This document shows, one piece after another, positions 40,707-50,030 of a stretch of 64,000 nucleotides of DNA. How positions within the stretch are numbered: the first letter of the stretch is position 1; every line of letters starts with the position of its first letter. The notes below the pieces were generated by a model that saw nothing but the letters and a program-made list of their open reading frames with translations, ran no database searches and was not told the DNA's origin. Location: the NCBI GenBank assembly GCA_017513135.1, contig JAFWDH010000022.1, positions 124,001-188,000 on the forward strand, read 5' to 3'. This DNA comes from Oscillospiraceae bacterium (GTDB taxonomy: Bacteria; Bacillota; Clostridia; Oscillospirales; Ruminococcaceae). Position numbers and translations under genes: made by a program.

Positions 40707-41948
40707 TCAGATCACGAAATCGCCCTCATCCATGATCACGATCTCTTTTCCGTCATATGTGGTGCCGACCACATGCATATCCAGAGTTCCGATCATGAAG
40801 TCGTTGTGGCTCACCGCATAGTTGACGCCAATCGCCATTAGTTCTTCCTGCGTCATGTTGGCGCTGCCCTTGATATTTGACGGGAAGCTGGAGCCGAATG
40901 CAAGGTGACTTGCTGCATTCTCATCTATCAGTCCGTTGAAGTAAACGCGGTTGAGCTTAGTGATGGCGCTCTGCTTGGAAACAAGCGCGACCTCACCAAG
41001 TCTTCTGGTGTTCTCATCGGTGAAGAGCTGCTTGCGGAGCACATCGGCACCTTCGCTGGCGCCGCAGTCCACTGCAAGCCCGTTTTCAAATCTGATCCAG
41101 AAATCCTTTACCATCTTACCGGATATGGTAAGAGGCCTCGACGCATATGCGATCCCGTTGGTGGTGAAGCGGTTCGGTACGGAGAACACTTCCTCCGTGG
41201 GCATATTCGCAACATAAGGAGCCCTAACTCTCTCCTCACCCATCGTGCCTGCGGATGTCCATGTGTGGTCCTTGACCAGATCCATGCTGATGTCGGTTCC
41301 GAGTCCTGTGGTGATATGCACGCTCTTGAAATTGAAGTCATTGAGTTTGTCGGACCATACCGCAAGTCTGTCGCAGTGATCTCTCCACGCCTGGACCGGG
41401 TCGTCCTGATCGACGCGCATCATGATCGCGATATCGTCTTCAAGGCGCTCAAGTGCCGCGTCTTCGTCAAGTTCGGGATAGACCTTCTTTGCCCAGTCTT
41501 TATTGGCTACGGCAGTTCCCGTCCACTGGAGAGTTCCCTCATAGATGTACTTCCTGATGACGTTGCGGACATCATTGCTGGCAAGAGCTATGGCCACGGA
41601 TTTCTCCTGCTCCACATCGCTCATAAGATCCGGATGTGATCCCATAAGGCCCATCTGAACGCCGTTTCCGTCTCTGAGATAGTAGTCGATCTGTTCCTTT
41701 TTGTAGTCCGGTACGTTTCTGAGCGTCTCCGTGTCGGCATACTTTGCCCTGATATGGTCGATCTCGGGATCGTTGAGTATGACGACTACGTCCTTGGCGC
41801 CGTTCTCAAATGCCACTTTTGTCACTTCCCTGGCGAGTTCGATATTGCCGGGGTCCGACTGAAGCACAAGGGTCTGTCCGGGCTGGATATTGATACCGAC
41901 CTTAACAAGGACCTGAGCTGTCTTTTCAATGTACTCTCTTTTCATCAT
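40707..41948 (-). CDS. M29-family aminopeptidase (AmpS/PepS type)
   Basis: 413 residues, the normal M29 length. A cytoplasmic two-metal aminopeptidase of broad specificity. Landmarks are the LVLQSDPGNIELAREVTKVA opening, PTEEVFSVPNR (Glu ligand), LGEVALV (Glu), NAASHLAFGSSF (His) and SHNDFMIGT (His, Asp). Two consecutive ATG codons (41948 and 41945) follow AAAGGA; either may start. It lies 15 bases after the S9 gene and 70 bases before the M28-like gene. Confidence 0.9.
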   Translation of the reverse strand: MMKREYIEKTAQVLVKVGINIQPGQTLVLQSDPGNIELAREVTKVAFENGAKDVVVILNDPEIDHIRAKYADTETLRNVPDYKKEQIDYYLRDGNGVQMGLMGSHPDLMSDVEQEKSVAIALASNDVRNVIRKYIYEGTLQWTGTAVANKDWAKKVYPELDEDAALERLEDDIAIMMRVDQDDPVQAWRDHCDRLAVWSDKLNDFNFKSVHITTGLGTDISMDLVKDHTWTSAGTMGEERVRAPYVANMPTEEVFSVPNRFTTNGIAYASRPLTISGKMVKDFWIRFENGLAVDCGASEGADVLRKQLFTDENTRRLGEVALVSKQSAITKLNRVYFNGLIDENAASHLAFGSSFPSNIKGSANMTQEELMAIGVNYAVSHNDFMIGTLDMHVVGTTYDGKEIVIMDEGDFVI

Positions 41949-41963
41949 ATTTCCTTTCCGCAG

Positions 41964-43952
41964 CTATGCTGTGTATTTTTTGATCCACTCGGTTATCTCC
42001 TTCAGGCGGCGCGAGCGATGTTTCGGTTTACCGGATCTTGAGAGTTCATGGTTCTCACCTCTGAACAGGCACATCCTTGCTTCAACTCCCTGTGCCCTGA
42101 TGGCGGTGAACATCTGAAATCCTTCCGGCATCGGGCAGCGGTAGTCTTCGAAGGAATGGATAAACAGCGTCGGAGTTTTTACCTTATCCGCATATTTGAG
42201 CGGAGACGCTCTCCAGAGTCCTTCCGTGCAGTCGTAGATATCATCGAATCCGTGTTCAAACGGGACATCCAGACCGTAGTCGCTTGCCAGCATCATGCTC
42301 ATCCAGTTTGAGATGGACCTCTGGCTTGCGGCACAGCAGAACCTGTCAGTGTGACCTATGATCCAGTTCGTCATATATCCGCCGTATGAGCCTCCGGTGA
42401 CAGCTACACGCTTCTCATCTACCGGATATCTTCTGATCACCTCATCGGTGAAGTCCATCAGATCCTCGTAATCTATACCGCCGTATTTCTCCTTGCGGAT
42501 ATCGGCAAACTCGTTCCCGTAGCCGTCTGACCCGTGAGGGTTGCAGTACATTACGATAAATCCTTCTGAAGCCCAGTACTGCATCTCGTGGTAGTATATC
42601 TCGCCGTAGGCGGATCTCGGTCCTCCGTGAATATCCAGGATAGCGGGGTATTTCCTGCCGGGATCGTAGTCGTAGGGTTTCAGGACCCAGCCTTCCACGC
42701 TGCAGGGCTGCTTGTCGACTACTACGCGTTCCGGCACTGCCACATAGCGGTCCTTCAGAATGGGTGTATTGATGTTTGTCAGCTGCAGAAGGCTTCCGTC
42801 CTCCCTGACTCTGTAAATCTCCTGAAGTTTCTGATCCTCCATGGCGATCACGAATATGCCGTCGTCCGTGACACAGAAATCGTTGACTGTGCCTTTGAAA
42901 TCTGTCAGGTATGTCAGGTCATCCCCGTCTATTCTGGCAAGAGGAGAATTGGGGGCAATGGTGGGAGTCAGGAAGAGTTCGCCGTCCACTATATCCATTC
43001 CCTTTCCGCGTCCCCACTTGCTGTCAGTGCCAACTGACGACCACAGAGACAGATCCTTATCCATGAAAAGCGTCATCTGGCCGCCTTCGAGGAAATAGAG
43101 CTTGCTGCTTTCGGTAACACCGTATTTTTCGCCGTAAGTCCCTAAGATAAGCGTTTTTCCCTTGTAGTGCCTGACACCGCTTATGAGCATGTCATCCTTG
43201 CCGTAAAGGCATTCTGTCTTCCCGGAAGCGATCTCATATCTGTACACCTGAGACCATTTTCCTTTGACAGCATCATAGTCTATTCCCGTGTACAGGATCT
43301 CACCGTCAGAATAATCGCTGGATTCCACGTCAAGCGTTGCAGGTGTGATCCTTTCCACCGAGCAGGTCTTCTTGTCAATGAGATAAAGCGAAGATCTCGT
43401 CTTGTTGATGAAGCCCGCTCCGTTGAAGAAGAATGGATACTCATCTACTACCTGGTAGTCAGCGTTTTCTTCCTTCTCTTTTTCATACTTTTCCCTGTCT
43501 TCCACACTGAGGAGATGGTAGTCAGGGCAGTTCAGATCGGTAGTGCCGGTCATGAGATAGAAATCTCCGATGTCTTTGAGAGGACCTCCTGCCATAGGAA
43601 TGGTGAAGGCTGCTGTAGCTTCTCCGCCGTGCTTCAGATCAAGCCGGTAATACTCCGTATGGACCGTCTTGTCATCCGAACGCCTGGCAGTGAACAGGAT
43701 TTTATCATCATCCTCAAAGAAAAAGGACGACTCGTTCTTCCCTGTTGTCAACTGGCGAACACTACCGTCCTTTAACTGGTAAATATGGCTTATATAGCTG
43801 TTGGAATCGACATCCTGCCTCGTCCCTACAAAACAGATACTGCCGTCTTTGCCGACAGCCAGATTATTCAGAAAATTGAACTGATGAAACAGATCCCGGG
43901 GAATTCTTTCCATCCTTATCCGCGTGACTTTCTCTGAGCCAAGGAAAGACAC
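41964..43952 (-). CDS. S9-family serine peptidase (second copy)
   Basis: 662 residues with the same propeller-plus-hydrolase plan as 21915-23843. Triad: AVTGGSYGGYMTNW (Ser), HSFEDYRCPMPEG (Asp), RGENHELSRSGKP (His). Long stretches of the catalytic domain are near-identical to the paralogue (ILDIHGG, AYGE, HEMQ, WASEGF), while the N-terminal half has diverged, suggesting different substrate preferences. The start is GTG at 43952 with AAAGGAGG very close; ATG at 43913 is an alternative. Probably heads the S9-M29-M28 unit. Confidence 0.87.
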   Translation of the reverse strand: MSFLGSEKVTRIRMERIPRDLFHQFNFLNNLAVGKDGSICFVGTRQDVDSNSYISHIYQLKDGSVRQLTTGKNESSFFFEDDDKILFTARRSDDKTVHTEYYRLDLKHGGEATAAFTIPMAGGPLKDIGDFYLMTGTTDLNCPDYHLLSVEDREKYEKEKEENADYQVVDEYPFFFNGAGFINKTRSSLYLIDKKTCSVERITPATLDVESSDYSDGEILYTGIDYDAVKGKWSQVYRYEIASGKTECLYGKDDMLISGVRHYKGKTLILGTYGEKYGVTESSKLYFLEGGQMTLFMDKDLSLWSSVGTDSKWGRGKGMDIVDGELFLTPTIAPNSPLARIDGDDLTYLTDFKGTVNDFCVTDDGIFVIAMEDQKLQEIYRVREDGSLLQLTNINTPILKDRYVAVPERVVVDKQPCSVEGWVLKPYDYDPGRKYPAILDIHGGPRSAYGEIYYHEMQYWASEGFIVMYCNPHGSDGYGNEFADIRKEKYGGIDYEDLMDFTDEVIRRYPVDEKRVAVTGGSYGGYMTNWIIGHTDRFCCAASQRSISNWMSMMLASDYGLDVPFEHGFDDIYDCTEGLWRASPLKYADKVKTPTLFIHSFEDYRCPMPEGFQMFTAIRAQGVEARMCLFRGENHELSRSGKPKHRSRRLKEITEWIKKYTA

Positions 43953-44017
43953 GCCCTCCTTTCCCTTTGAAGAACGATGAACTGCATACTAATTTAATAA
44001 AACATCTTATATACAAG

Positions 44018-44045
44018 CCGCGCGGCAGTCATGACTGCCGCGCGG
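44018..44045 (-). terminator. 28-bp perfect palindrome after oppA
   Basis: Arms of 14 bp (44018-44031 and 44032-44045) with no unpaired spacer. It lies 46 bases after the oppA stop. No T-run follows directly, so it may serve as a transcript-stabilising or Rho-assisted terminator. Confidence 0.6.
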
Positions 44046-44090
44046 GAAACGCCACTACAGTAGACGTTTTTCCTATTTACTTCTATTCGA

Positions 44091-45746
44091 TCAGGCAGGA
44101 ACGACTACATACCAGAACACGAAGCCGGCCTGAGGAGAAGTTGTGAATCCGGTGATGCCGTCGCCTACCAGATATCCGGAGCCGTATCCGAACAGAGGAT
44201 TGTTGTAGCACATCTCCTCTACGTAATACTTCTCGCACTCATGCAGGAGATTGAATCTCTCTGTCTGATCCATCATGGTCTTGGATCTGGCAATCATCTC
44301 GTTGACATGATCGTCACCGGCTGTCTTCACTGTCGCGAATTCGTTGTTGAACAGCTCAATGAAGCAAGCGGGGTCGATGTAGTCAGCGGAGAATGCGTTA
44401 CGGGCGAGCTCATACTGTCCGTTGCTTCTGTCTGAGAAGAAGGTACGCAGCTCAGCAGTCTTCTGCACGAACTTGACGCCGATCTTCTTATACTCGGAAG
44501 TAAGAACGTCCGCTACTGTTGTATGCATGGTGGATGCGTTGTAGCTGTATTCAACAGTCAAAACGTAACCGTCTGCATCGGGTTTGTCATATCCGGCTTC
44601 CGCAAGGAGCCTCTTTGCCTCGTCATAGTCGAGGTATACAAGGTTGCCAGCCTCATCATTCCAGTCACCGTTGATTCCGGGGATTCCGTCCGGGATGAAG
44701 GAATAGAGAGGATAGTAAACATCGCCAGCGCCCATGGCTTCGCAGATCTTCTCTCTGTCGACGCCGAGCTGCAGTGCACGGCGGACTCTCCTGTCGTGGA
44801 GGGCTTCATTGGCGCCGTAGCAGTTGATGTTGTTGTAGTAGTTGATAGCACCGGATGACCTGAAGGTGTCAGTTCCTGCGAAGAGATCAGCGCATACAGT
44901 CGCGTCGATCGCGTCTGCGAAGTCGATCTCGCCTCTCTGGAACTGGATCAGCTGAGCATCCATATCTTCGACCACGAGGCCGATGAGCTTCTGGGTGGTG
45001 ACATTTTCAGCATTCCAGAAATACTCGTTCTTTTCCATCTCGAACCTGTCGGCTTTGTCGATATAGGTGAGGTGATATGCACCGTTCGTGGGAACATCAG
45101 CACTGTTCGCCCAGGCGATCTCACCGTCGACCGCGTAATCGGACCTGACAGGATTGTAGATGGAGTTTGCAAGAAGGCTGATGAAGTACGGGCACTGGAC
45201 TTCGAGTGTGTACTCGATCGTGTTCTCGTCGATGGCTCTGATACCGACATCGTCCATATCATCCGCGCTGACGCCGCCGTCGACATACTTCATTGCGTTC
45301 TTGATCCAGGGGCACATGATATCAGTCTTGTAGCCTGCATCTGCAGGAGCGATTGACAGTGTATGCTTTGCGCCGTAAACGAAATCTTCTGCTGTAACTT
45401 TCTTTCCGTCGCTCCAATAGTTCTCTCTGAGCTTGAATGTGTAGGTGAGTCCGTCATCGGAGACTTCCCAGTCAGGAAGTACAGAGTCAGGAACCATGCT
45501 GCCGTCTTCACCGATGTGGAAGAGGCCGTACTGGATCTGAGTTGTGATCATGCTCGTAACGGAGTCTCCTGCGTTAGCAGGGTCCATGGAGCTGGGCTCA
45601 CCGCCGATGGCGAAGACGAAGGTATCCTTGAACTTCGGTGAATCGTCACCGCCGGGTTCTTCTTCCTTCTTACCGCATCCGACCAGCGAGAAAACCATCA
45701 TCACTGCTAAGAGAGCGACAAGGATTCTCTTGAGATTCTTTTTCAT
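44091..45746 (-). CDS. oppA: Oligopeptide ABC transporter substrate-binding lipoprotein (system 1)
   Basis: 551 residues. Lipoprotein signal peptide MKKNLKRILVALLAVMMVFS with lipobox LVGC (lipidated Cys about 24), then an acidic linker. SBP_bac_5 features follow: GGEPSSMDPANAG, YTFKLRENYWSDGKKVTAEDF, and AGYDKPDADGY. Outside the membrane it captures oligopeptides for OppBCDF. It is the last gene of the operon, 19 bases after oppF, which is a common position allowing separate high expression. Confidence 0.92.
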   Translation of the reverse strand: MKKNLKRILVALLAVMMVFSLVGCGKKEEEPGGDDSPKFKDTFVFAIGGEPSSMDPANAGDSVTSMITTQIQYGLFHIGEDGSMVPDSVLPDWEVSDDGLTYTFKLRENYWSDGKKVTAEDFVYGAKHTLSIAPADAGYKTDIMCPWIKNAMKYVDGGVSADDMDDVGIRAIDENTIEYTLEVQCPYFISLLANSIYNPVRSDYAVDGEIAWANSADVPTNGAYHLTYIDKADRFEMEKNEYFWNAENVTTQKLIGLVVEDMDAQLIQFQRGEIDFADAIDATVCADLFAGTDTFRSSGAINYYNNINCYGANEALHDRRVRRALQLGVDREKICEAMGAGDVYYPLYSFIPDGIPGINGDWNDEAGNLVYLDYDEAKRLLAEAGYDKPDADGYVLTVEYSYNASTMHTTVADVLTSEYKKIGVKFVQKTAELRTFFSDRSNGQYELARNAFSADYIDPACFIELFNNEFATVKTAGDDHVNEMIARSKTMMDQTERFNLLHECEKYYVEEMCYNNPLFGYGSGYLVGDGITGFTTSPQAGFVFWYVVVPA

Positions 45747-45765
45747 TTTAATGTTGTTTCCTCCT

Positions 45766-46743
45766 TCATTTTTCGTATAAGAAACACCATACTGTGCGTT
45801 CCCCGACCTTTACGGGTTCGGGAACCTGATTACGACAGCGTTCCGTAGCCTTCGAGCACCTGGTGCAGAACGGACATCCTTTAGGGGGATTGATCGGACT
45901 AGGGATCTCCCCTTCCAGAACTATTCTGTGTTTACTCTTAGCAGTATCAGGATCAGGTACGGGGATCGCTGACAACAATGCCTGGGTATATGGGTGAAGC
46001 GGTCTGTAGTAAACGTCGTTAGACGGTCCCAGCTCCACGATATGCCCGAGATACATTACTCCGATCTCATCGGAAATGTACTTGACCATGCTCAGGTCGT
46101 GAGCAATGAACAAATATGATAATCCCATCTCTTCCTGAATATTCTTCAGAAGATTTACTACCTGTGCCTGAATTGAAACATCCAGTGCCGAGATAGGTTC
46201 ATCACAGACAATGAATTTGGGATTGACGGCAAGCGCTCTTGCCACGCCTATCCTCTGTCTCTGCCCGCCGGAGAACTCCTGCGGGTATCTGCGTATATGG
46301 TCCGGCTTGAGCCCGACGATCTTGAGGAGCTCCACTGCCCGTGCTTCCCTCTCCTCGTCGGTATCATAGATCTTATGTATGATCATCGGCTCTTTAATGA
46401 TCTCGCCGACTGTCATCCTTGGGTTCAGGGAGGCATATGGATCCTGGAAGATCATCTGGACGTTTTTCCTGAATTCCTTCAGTTCGTCTCCTTTGATGCC
46501 GGAGATATCCTTTCCTTCAAATTCTATATTCCCCTCGACCGGATCATACAGCTTGACGATGGTCCTTCCGAGAGTGCTCTTTCCGCATCCGCTCTCGCCG
46601 ACGAGGCCGAATGTCTCATTGTGCTTGATCTCGAAACTGACTCCGTCGACAGCCTTGACGATCTGCTTAGGCGAAAAGATACCTTTTGTTACGTCAAAAT
46701 GAGTTTTGACATTATTAACTTTCAGAATAGGCTGTTCACTCAT
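45766..46743 (-). CDS. oppF: Oligopeptide ABC transporter ATPase OppF (system 1)
   Basis: 325 residues. Walker A GESGCGKST, signature [10 protein letters not shown], Walker [15 protein letters not shown]-loop IAHDLSM. The C-terminal oligopeptide-transporter extension has the characteristic cysteines (CPFCTRCSKATERC and a final Cys in VWCF). With OppD it powers uptake through OppB/OppC. It overlaps the end of oppD by 8 bases. Confidence 0.95.
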   Translation of the reverse strand: MSEQPILKVNNVKTHFDVTKGIFSPKQIVKAVDGVSFEIKHNETFGLVGESGCGKSTLGRTIVKLYDPVEGNIEFEGKDISGIKGDELKEFRKNVQMIFQDPYASLNPRMTVGEIIKEPMIIHKIYDTDEEREARAVELLKIVGLKPDHIRRYPQEFSGGQRQRIGVARALAVNPKFIVCDEPISALDVSIQAQVVNLLKNIQEEMGLSYLFIAHDLSMVKYISDEIGVMYLGHIVELGPSNDVYYRPLHPYTQALLSAIPVPDPDTAKSKHRIVLEGEIPSPINPPKGCPFCTRCSKATERCRNQVPEPVKVGERTVWCFLYEK

Positions 46744-47743
46744 TGTTCTTCACCCTTTCATCCTGAAGCCAGCAACTGCAGCTGTGAGTATCGCTGAATA
46801 CTGTTTCGCCCGGCATGTAATACTTACAGACCTTCATCGCCTTTTCGCAGCGGTCCACGAAAGGACATCCTTTCGGAGGATCGAGCAGGTCCGGAGGAGA
46901 ACCGGGAATCGGAGTGAGAGGACTCTTGCTCTCGTCATCGGGATTCGATATGCACTTGAGAAGTCCGACCGTATAGGGATGCTTCGGCTCGTAGAATATC
47001 TCTCTGTCAGTGCCGATCTCGACGATCTTGCCGCCGTACATGATCGCGATCCTGTCACATAGCTTCGCGACTACGCCGAGGTCATGCGTGATCATTATGA
47101 TCGCTGAATTCGTATCATTTCTGATATTGTCGATCAGTTCGAGGACCTGAGCCTGGATGGTGACATCCAGAGCGGTCGTGGGCTCGTCGGCAATTATCAG
47201 CTTGGGATTGTTAGCAAGAGCTATGGCGATGATGATCCTCTGGCGCATTCCGCCTGAGAACTCGAACGGATACTGCTTGAGCCTGCTTTCCGGGGAAGGA
47301 ATACCGACCAGCTTCATCAGTTCGAGAGCACGCTCAACAGCCTGCTCCTTTGTGAGATCTGTATGCTCAAGGATGGGCTCGATAAGCTGATTCTCTATCG
47401 TCATGATCGGGTTCAGGAACGTCATCGGATCCTGGAAGATCATGCACATATCGTTTCCCCTTATCTTGCGCATCGCTTCCGTGTACTCTTTTTTATTTGC
47501 GAAATGCGAAGGAGTTATATCCTTGCCGTCAAACCTGATATCTGCGCCGTCTCCGACGATACCGTTCTCAGCAAGAAGTCCTATGATCGTATACATCGTC
47601 TGTGATTTTCCGGAGCCGGATTCGCCGACTATCCCCAGAACTTCACCGTCATTGACCTGAAAAGAGACGTCGCGGACGGCCTGTACCATTCCCTGATCGG
47701 TGACGAATTCTGTCCGCAGGTTTTTTACTTCCAGTAATGCCAT
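46736..47743 (-). CDS. oppD: Oligopeptide ABC transporter ATPase OppD (system 1)
   Basis: 335 residues. Walker A GESGSGKSQ, signature FSGGMRQRI, Walker B LIIADEPTTALD, H-loop ITHDLGV, and a C-terminal cysteine-rich extension (CPFVDRCEKAMKVC, then CSC near the end). Nine bases separate it from oppC upstream. Partner of OppF. Confidence 0.95.
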   Translation of the reverse strand: MALLEVKNLRTEFVTDQGMVQAVRDVSFQVNDGEVLGIVGESGSGKSQTMYTIIGLLAENGIVGDGADIRFDGKDITPSHFANKKEYTEAMRKIRGNDMCMIFQDPMTFLNPIMTIENQLIEPILEHTDLTKEQAVERALELMKLVGIPSPESRLKQYPFEFSGGMRQRIIIAIALANNPKLIIADEPTTALDVTIQAQVLELIDNIRNDTNSAIIMITHDLGVVAKLCDRIAIMYGGKIVEIGTDREIFYEPKHPYTVGLLKCISNPDDESKSPLTPIPGSPPDLLDPPKGCPFVDRCEKAMKVCKYYMPGETVFSDTHSCSCWLQDERVKNNE

Positions 47744-47752
47744 GACTCTCTC

Positions 47753-48688
47753 CTATCTCTTATTGATATCAAAAGCATCAGCAAGTCCGTCGCCGATGAA
47801 GTTTAACGAAAGCACCGTGAGGCAGATGACCATAGTCGGCCACACGACCTGTATCGGGTATGTGAAAGCAAGCGAGCGGACATCGTTTGCCAGCTTTCCC
47901 CAGGAAGGGATCGTCGGATCAAGTCCGATACCCAGCATACTCAGGAATGCCTCTGTAAAGATCGCTGAGGGGATCATCATCGTCAGCGTAACGATGATAG
48001 GGCCTATGGCATTGGCTACCAGATGGCGGAGGAGGATCCTCATGTCGCTGGCGCCTATGACTCTCGCCGCAAGCGCGAATTCCATTTCCTTGAGCGACAG
48101 CACCTGCGCTCTCACCTGTCTCGCCATACCTATCCATGAGGTCAGGCATATGGCAAACATCATCGATCCGAGACTGTTTCCGAAGACCATCAGGATGATG
48201 ACGACATACAGCAGACTGGGCACGGAATAGATGATATCGATGATCCTCATCATGATCATATCGGTTCTGCCGCCGACATATCCCGAGATACCGCCGTAGA
48301 TGATACCTATGAACAGGTTAATGGCTGCTGTGGCAACTCCTATCGAAAGAGAAACACGCCCGCCGTACATGATTCGCACCAGTATGTCTCTTCCCAGCTT
48401 ATCGGTCCCGAGCGGGTGCTCCCAGCATGGATTGAGGTTCTTTACGGAAAGATCCTGGGCATCATATTCATATGGAGATACCATCGGGATGATTATGGAG
48501 CCGATCAGCATTATCAGCATAAACGCAAGGCCGATCATAGCCGCCTTGTTAGCCTTGAACTTCCTCCAGGCGTCCTGAAGGAATGTCTTGGATTCCATAG
48601 CGATGAATTCGGAGTTCTTCTCGTCCTCGGGAAGAGTTTCGAACATATCGTCTTCCAGAACTATATCCTTTACCAATTCTTCACTCAT
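47753..48688 (-). CDS. oppC: Oligopeptide ABC transporter permease OppC (system 1)
   Basis: 311 residues. An N-terminal cytoplasmic segment with FLQDAWRKFKANKAAMIG precedes the first helix, as in OppC. The HPLGTDKLGRDILVRIMYG loop and the ATPase-contact region VIGASDMRILLRHLVANAIGP are typical. About six membrane segments. Forms the channel with OppB. Confidence 0.93.
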   Translation of the reverse strand: MSEELVKDIVLEDDMFETLPEDEKNSEFIAMESKTFLQDAWRKFKANKAAMIGLAFMLIMLIGSIIIPMVSPYEYDAQDLSVKNLNPCWEHPLGTDKLGRDILVRIMYGGRVSLSIGVATAAINLFIGIIYGGISGYVGGRTDMIMMRIIDIIYSVPSLLYVVIILMVFGNSLGSMMFAICLTSWIGMARQVRAQVLSLKEMEFALAARVIGASDMRILLRHLVANAIGPIIVTLTMMIPSAIFTEAFLSMLGIGLDPTIPSWGKLANDVRSLAFTYPIQVVWPTMVICLTVLSLNFIGDGLADAFDINKR

Positions 48689-48696
48689 TCCTTGAC

Positions 48697-49620
48697 CTAC
48701 TTTCCAAGTTTGATTCTCGGGTCGACCAGAGCAGAGGTTATATCCGAGACGAGGTTCATAACGATTACGAGGGCGCCGAAGAATATCGTAAGTCCCATGA
48801 CCAGAGGATAGTCACGGTTAGTGATTGAGCTTGAGAACTCCTTACCGATACCGTGTATGGTGAACAGTGACTCAATAACGAGTGAACCTGTGATAGCATT
48901 GGCAAACATCGGGCCGGCATGAGTGATTACCGGCAGGAGCGCATTCTTGAGTCCGTGTCTGATAGTGACCCTTCTGTCGCTCAGTCCTTTCGAACGGCCG
49001 AGCGTGATGTAATCCTTGTGCATCTCGTCACGGAGTGACTGTCTCGTCAGACGCGTTACCATCGAAAGGTTGTTCAGCGCCAGGGCACTTGCGGGAAGAA
49101 TATAGTGTACAGGTGTGTCGAGGCCGCTGACGGGAAGTATCTTTAACGTCACTCCGAAAAGGACCATCATGATCATTGCGAAGAGGAAAGACGGGATGGA
49201 TACACCGATACTTGCCACGAACGTAATAAGACTGTTGAGCCATTTTTTCTTGGTAAGAGCCCCTATGATCCCCATCGTCAGGCCAAGCGTTATCGCAACG
49301 ACGAATGCAACAGCTCCAAGCTTTGCAGTGGGTATGAACTCTGTGGCGATGATCTCGTTTACCTGACGGCCTTTCTTGAATATGGATTCACCGAAATCTC
49401 CTTTTGCCGCATTTTTTAGGAACATCATATACTGTGTTCCCAAAGGCTTATCAAGCCCGTACTTGGCATTCAGTGAATCATACTGCGCCTGCGTCATTCT
49501 CTTGTTGTCCTGCTCAAACGGGTTACCCGGCATATAATGCACGCCGAAGAACGTGATCGTTGCGAGGATGAACAGTGTCAGAACTCCAATCAGGACACGT
49601 TTGATAATGTACTTGATCAT
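48697..49620 (-). CDS. oppB: Oligopeptide ABC transporter permease OppB (system 1)
   Basis: 307 residues. MIKYIIKRVLIGVLTLFILA is the usual OppB first helix, followed by YGLDKPLGTQYMMFLKNAAKGDFG and the ATPase-contact motif TLGRSKGLSDRRVTIRHGLKN. First gene of the minus-strand operon oppB-oppC-oppD-oppF-oppA; AGGAGG precedes the ATG. The same gene order recurs on the plus strand at 54459-59956. Confidence 0.93.
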   Translation of the reverse strand: MIKYIIKRVLIGVLTLFILATITFFGVHYMPGNPFEQDNKRMTQAQYDSLNAKYGLDKPLGTQYMMFLKNAAKGDFGESIFKKGRQVNEIIATEFIPTAKLGAVAFVVAITLGLTMGIIGALTKKKWLNSLITFVASIGVSIPSFLFAMIMMVLFGVTLKILPVSGLDTPVHYILPASALALNNLSMVTRLTRQSLRDEMHKDYITLGRSKGLSDRRVTIRHGLKNALLPVITHAGPMFANAITGSLVIESLFTIHGIGKEFSSSITNRDYPLVMGLTIFFGALVIVMNLVSDITSALVDPRIKLGK

Positions 49621-49626
49621 CTATTC

Positions 49627-50022
49627 CTCCTAAACAGTTGTTTTTGTTATTAAATGATCTGAAAAAGCAGATTCAGAAAAAGTGGATTTTATAAATGAAA
49701 CAGTATAATATAAAACACGCGCTGCATAATTGGTGTTAAAAGTTGAATATTGCGATGTCACACCGGCAACTGTCTTCATGAATCTTAGAGTAAAATATAA
49801 TACTTGACGAGGTCGTATTTCAACACTTTAAAGCGTCTGTAGTAACTTTCTCCTATGTAGTACAAATCCAATAAATTATACCGTTTATATTTCGTGAATT
49901 TGCACAAACGGATTTGTCCTCGTGGTTCCTATCAAATGAACAGATGCGCAAGGATCTCTTCGCCGGTTCCGACGTCAGTGATAACCTCAATATGAACAAT
50001 ATATAAAAATGCAATAAAGGAT
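49627..50022. other. Divergent intergenic region between oppB (system 1) and a MATE gene
   Basis: About 400 bases, AT-rich. It must contain the promoters for both directions, but I cannot place either with confidence; AT-rich -10-like words occur near 49710-49720 (minus) and 49999-50007 (plus). No gene or strong hairpin is seen. Confidence 0.5.
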
Positions 50023-50030
50023 TCGTCCAT

